This document shows, piece after piece, positions 61,667-64,000 of a stretch of DNA of 64,000 nt; position 1 is the first letter of the stretch, and every line of letters begins with the position of its first letter. This DNA is from Lachnospiraceae bacterium. Lineage in GTDB: Bacteria > Bacillota > Clostridia > Lachnospirales > Lachnospiraceae. The position numbers and the translations under genes are program-made. The stretch covers positions 50,328 to 114,327 of the forward strand of contig CAJTEM010000017.1 in assembly GCA_910575255.1 (NCBI GenBank), in the 5' to 3' direction. The notes below the pieces were generated by a model. It saw nothing but the letters and a program-made list of their open reading frames with translations. It made no database searches and was not told the origin of the DNA.

Positions 61667-61849
61667 GATCAGCCGCCGTAAAAAGCAGAGGCAAGGGAAA
61701 GTGGATCAGCCGCCGTAAAAAGCAGAGACAAGGAGAAGAAGATCAGCAGCTGCAAAAAAGACACAGGGGGAAGAAAATCAGCTGCCGCAAAAAGCAGAAT
61801 CAGAGAAAAGAAGATCAACAGCTGCAAAAAGCAGATGATTTGCAGAAAA
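61667..61849 (+). repeat. five tandem copies of a 36-37-bp repeat
   Basis: Units start at 61667, 61704, 61741, 61777 and 61813. Shared core: GATCAGC then CGCC or AGCTGC, then AAAAAGCAGA. Spacing is 37, 37, 36, 36 bp. It fills the gap between the GH18 and lipoprotein genes. It can be read as Lys/Gln-rich protein but has no start signal. Confidence 0.8.
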
Positions 61850-61867
61850 GGAAAAGAGGAAAAGGGC

Positions 61868-63346
61868 ATGAGGAGATACAGGAGCAGATGGATTCTGGAA
61901 GCGTTGCTTTTGCCGGCTCTGCTGCTGGGAGCCTGTTCCCGGGAAGCAGGAATACCGGCAAAACCAGTGGAAACCGAGACAGAGAGTTCTGTGGACGCCG
62001 GGCCGGATCGGACAGGCGAATCGGAGGAAATCCCGACGGAAGAATCCATAAAGGAGAGTCCGGGTGAGATTGAGCCATTTCCGTCTGTGCCGGAAGAGAC
62101 CAAAGAGACGACGGCGGTCGGGCCGTCGGAATATGAGTGGGAGAAGAGAGCCGTCATTGGCACGGATATCCATTATCTGTCCAGAACATTAACGGATGGC
62201 GGAAGCGGTTTTCAGTACATGGTGGAGCATGGGGACGGCAAGGTTGTGACCTACATAGAGCAGATCACGGATGCTTTTCTGGAGGAGGTGATCCGCCAGA
62301 AGCCGGATGTGCTGATTCTGAGCGGGGATCTGACACTGGACGGGGAGAAGAGAAGTCATGAGGAGCTGGCAGAGAAGCTTTATCTTGTGGAGAACGCGGG
62401 AATTCCGGTACTGGTAATACCCGGTAACCATGATATTAATAACCGCCATGCGGCACAGTATCAGGGAGAGGAGCGTTTCCCGGCAGAATTCACCACACCG
62501 GAGGAATTCCGGGAGATTTACCAGGATTTTGGCTATAATGAGGCGGTCAGCGAGGATCGAATCAGTCTCAGCTATGTCTATGAGGTGGATGAGTACAACC
62601 GCCTTTTGATGCTGGATACCTGTCAATATCAGCAAAAGGCTTTGGTGGGAGGAGCAATTCTGACAGATACCTATGACTGGATTGAGGAACAGCTGGAGGA
62701 TGCCTGGGATAATGGAATGAATATCATTCCTGTGGCCCACCACAATCTTCTAGACGAGAGTGAAATATACGTGGATGACTGTACCATTGAACATGGGGAG
62801 CAGCTGGTGAATATTCTGGAGAACTGGGATGTGCCGGTTTTTCTGAGCGGACATCTGCACGTACAGCACAGCAAGCGGTCAGAGGATAATCGGGGAGTGT
62901 GGGAAATGGTGACCAGCTCACTGGCCACTCCAGCCTGCCAGTACGGGAATCTGCTGTTTCGGGATGACGGAAGCTTCCGCTATTGGACGCAGTCTGTGGA
63001 TGTGGAACGTTGGGCAAAGCGGCATAACCGGGCGGAGAAGGATTTGCTGGAGTTCGATGATTTTAAGGAGCCGTTTCTACGCAGGGTGTTCTATAACCAG
63101 TCCTATGATGCGCTGGCCCCGATCGGGGAGCTGAACGAAAAGCAAAAGGAGCAGATGTCAGAGCTGTATTCAGAGCTGAATTATCATTATTATCAGGGGA
63201 CGGCATATCAGATTCGGGATCGGGTTTTGAAGGATCCGGATTATCAGCTATGGCTGGAGGATGGAGCCTTTACGATACTGACAGATTATGTTCAGTACAT
63301 TGTCAGTGATGCAAAAAGGGATTATAACCGGGTGGAGGAGGATTAA
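61868..63346 (+). CDS. calcineurin-like metallophosphoesterase lipoprotein
   Basis: A 492-residue surface lipoprotein. ATG 61868 follows GAGGAAAAGGG. The signal RRYRSRWILEALLLPALLLG leads to lipobox GAC. An acidic Glu/Thr/Pro spacer follows. The phosphoesterase core has all metal motifs: GTDIHYL, LILSGDLTLDG, VIPGNHDINN, VAHHNLL and SGHLHVQ. A C-terminal helical domain (LYSELNYHYYQGTAYQIRD) is extra. It hydrolyses a phosphodiester or phosphomonoester outside the membrane; the substrate is unknown. Possibly co-expressed with GH18, with the tandem repeat between them. Confidence 0.9.
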   Translation: MRRYRSRWILEALLLPALLLGACSREAGIPAKPVETETESSVDAGPDRTGESEEIPTEESIKESPGEIEPFPSVPEETKETTAVGPSEYEWEKRAVIGTDIHYLSRTLTDGGSGFQYMVEHGDGKVVTYIEQITDAFLEEVIRQKPDVLILSGDLTLDGEKRSHEELAEKLYLVENAGIPVLVIPGNHDINNRHAAQYQGEERFPAEFTTPEEFREIYQDFGYNEAVSEDRISLSYVYEVDEYNRLLMLDTCQYQQKALVGGAILTDTYDWIEEQLEDAWDNGMNIIPVAHHNLLDESEIYVDDCTIEHGEQLVNILENWDVPVFLSGHLHVQHSKRSEDNRGVWEMVTSSLATPACQYGNLLFRDDGSFRYWTQSVDVERWAKRHNRAEKDLLEFDDFKEPFLRRVFYNQSYDALAPIGELNEKQKEQMSELYSELNYHYYQGTAYQIRDRVLKDPDYQLWLEDGAFTILTDYVQYIVSDAKRDYNRVEED

Positions 63347-63419
63347 CGATTCGGAAAGTTCTTTTTCTGGGGAAATTCCGATATATTAAAAAGAAGCCAG
63401 AGTGATGGATGGGTAAGAC

Positions 63420-63596
63420 ATGAGTGATCGAAAGCCGGAGATGTTGATGGGAGCTTTGCTGCTGGTGTTTGTGTTTCTGGTATCCCGTCATGCGGGGATG
63501 ATGGTATCCGGACAGAATGTGGTGGCAGGAAAGGCAAAACCGGTAGTAGTGATCGACAGCGGTCATGGAGGGACTTTTTACAGACCAAAAAATTGA
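63420..63596 (+). pseudogene. N-acetylmuramoyl-L-alanine amidase gene, truncated after its first motif
   Basis: ATG 63420 opens a signal-anchor (KPEMLMGALLLVFVFLVSRH) and then KPVVVIDSGHGG, the first metal motif of Amidase_3 cell-wall amidases, where the next residues should be FDPG. Instead the frame reads TFYRPKN and stops at 63596. The remaining 170 or so residues are missing from the window. The break at about 63571 marks the left end of inserted or rearranged DNA that includes an IS630-type transposase start. Confidence 0.75.
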
Positions 63597-63688
63597 TTCC
63601 GACCTGGGGGAAAAGTTTGTCGATACCAGGGGTAGTTTTGCAAGGTTTTTTATGATAGACTTGTCTTTAGAAAGGCAGGTCTTTTATT

Positions 63689-63847
63689 ATGCAGAAATTA
63701 ATGCTAACGTTATTAACTTATGAGCCATATGAGAAAGTGGGTCAGGCTGAAAAAGAGTATATTGATGGTGTTTTAAATGAGCAGCCAGTGAATGAAAACT
63801 CTGATTATCACCAGCTGTTTTATAGATTTTATTTATATCTAGTATAA
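63689..63847 (+). CDS. hypothetical protein, 52 residues
   Basis: ATG 63689 follows AAAGGCAGG and reads MQKLMLTLLTYEPYEKVGQA, then EKEYIDGVLNEQPVNENSDY and HQLFYRFYLYLV. AT-rich like the IS630 gene after it. It may be a passenger or a degraded gene; the family is unknown. Confidence 0.35.
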   Translation: MQKLMLTLLTYEPYEKVGQAEKEYIDGVLNEQPVNENSDYHQLFYRFYLYLV

Positions 63848-63870
63848 TACATTCTAATTAACTATACATT

Positions 63871-63898
63871 TTGCACGTAATGTGATATCATGTATACA
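63871..63898 (+). promoter_or_regulatory. candidate promoter of the IS630 transposase
   Basis: TTGCAC (63871-63876), a 16-bp spacer and TATACA (63893-63898), 25 bp before ATG 63923. Confidence 0.45.
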
Positions 63899-63922
63899 TA
63901 CCATGATACGGAGGTGTAACTA

Positions 63923-64000
63923 ATGAAATTCACATTACAGCCGGAAGATAAGGTCGAGCTTGAAAAACTTGCCAAATCCGGAATGACACCTGTAATAATA
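63923..64000 (+). mobile_element. IS630-family transposase, 5' end only
   Basis: ATG 63923 follows GGAGGTG and reads MKFTLQPEDKVELEKLAKSG, then MTPVIIA-like sequence to the window edge. This matches the helical HTH opening of IS630-type transposases. The DDE catalytic domain lies beyond the window. The element probably interrupted the amidase gene or lies next to the breakpoint. Confidence 0.65.

Noticed and set aside
61624..62067. Lys/Gln-rich frame over the tandem repeats
   Set aside because: Lies in another frame over the end of GH18, the repeats and the start of the lipoprotein gene; no RBS. Treated as a DNA repeat.

Overview
The window looks like a chromosomal segment of an anaerobic gut Firmicute of class Clostridia, most likely a Lachnospiraceae. 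The reasons are glycyl-radical fermentation genes, several ferredoxins, MecA, Lachnospiraceae-style surface proteins with Gly/Ser/Asn- and ATPSE-rich linkers, a hybrid PAS kinase with two receivers, and strong AGGAGG ribosome-binding sites. No rRNA, tRNA or CRISPR array was seen. The assignment rests on reading family motifs; no database search was run.

Layout. 1-3.0 kb is a graveyard of truncated genes (transposition ATPase, DUF6431 protein, MBL hydrolase, NTF2-like, HxlR, histidine kinase) around one intact PEBP gene. 3.2-5.3 kb is a small WYL regulator/VOC/GyrI-like operon. 6.5-15.8 kb is a sortase-assembled pilus island: a 1,533-aa vWA tip adhesin, a small coiled-coil protein, a signal-peptidase-like protein without its catalytic residues (SipA-like), an FctA-type major pilin, a class B sortase, a second pilin ending in LPQTG, and a second class B sortase. 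16.3-21.1 kb has a MocR regulator and a 1,047-aa hybrid sensor kinase. 21.3-28.7 kb is a peptide/nickel-type ABC importer with an enolase-superfamily dehydratase and a LUD protein, followed by a convergent AraC regulator.

29.8-32.8 kb carries an AT-rich three-gene module: a soluble TPR histidine kinase, a receiver-only response regulator and a PIN nuclease with a Cys/His insert. It sits where the gene divergent from araC is cut short. This is my best candidate for an undescribed system. 32.8-35.6 kb holds mutM, a Crp/Fnr regulator, thioredoxin and two Fe-S genes. Two matching TGTGA-N5-TCACA palindromes sit upstream of the thioredoxin and ferredoxin genes.

36-38.3 kb is again decayed (cupin and radical SAM pseudogenes, an intact HxlR gene). 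38.9-48.4 kb is an accessory island: type I hsdM/hsdS without hsdR, an unknown partner, Fic, a frameshifted Mrr-like nuclease, two clusters of iteron-like repeats, a DUF3888 protein and a DUF2971 pseudogene. It ends at ptpA, and a near-identical 26-bp repeat occurs twice, 4,800 bp apart.

48.4-56.8 kb is core metabolism: ptpA, a pyridoxal-kinase-like gene, a glutamine-amidotransferase-like hydrolase, ferredoxin, pflA, a pyruvate formate-lyase split into a core and a separate glycyl-radical subunit, an LprI-like lipoprotein, DUF1858 and mecA. 57.0-63.6 kb has a protein kinase fused to a lysine-less P-loop domain, a second lysine-less P-loop protein, a GH18 glycosidase, a calcineurin-like lipoprotein and an amidase gene truncated at its conserved domain. 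The window ends in the start of an IS630-type transposase.
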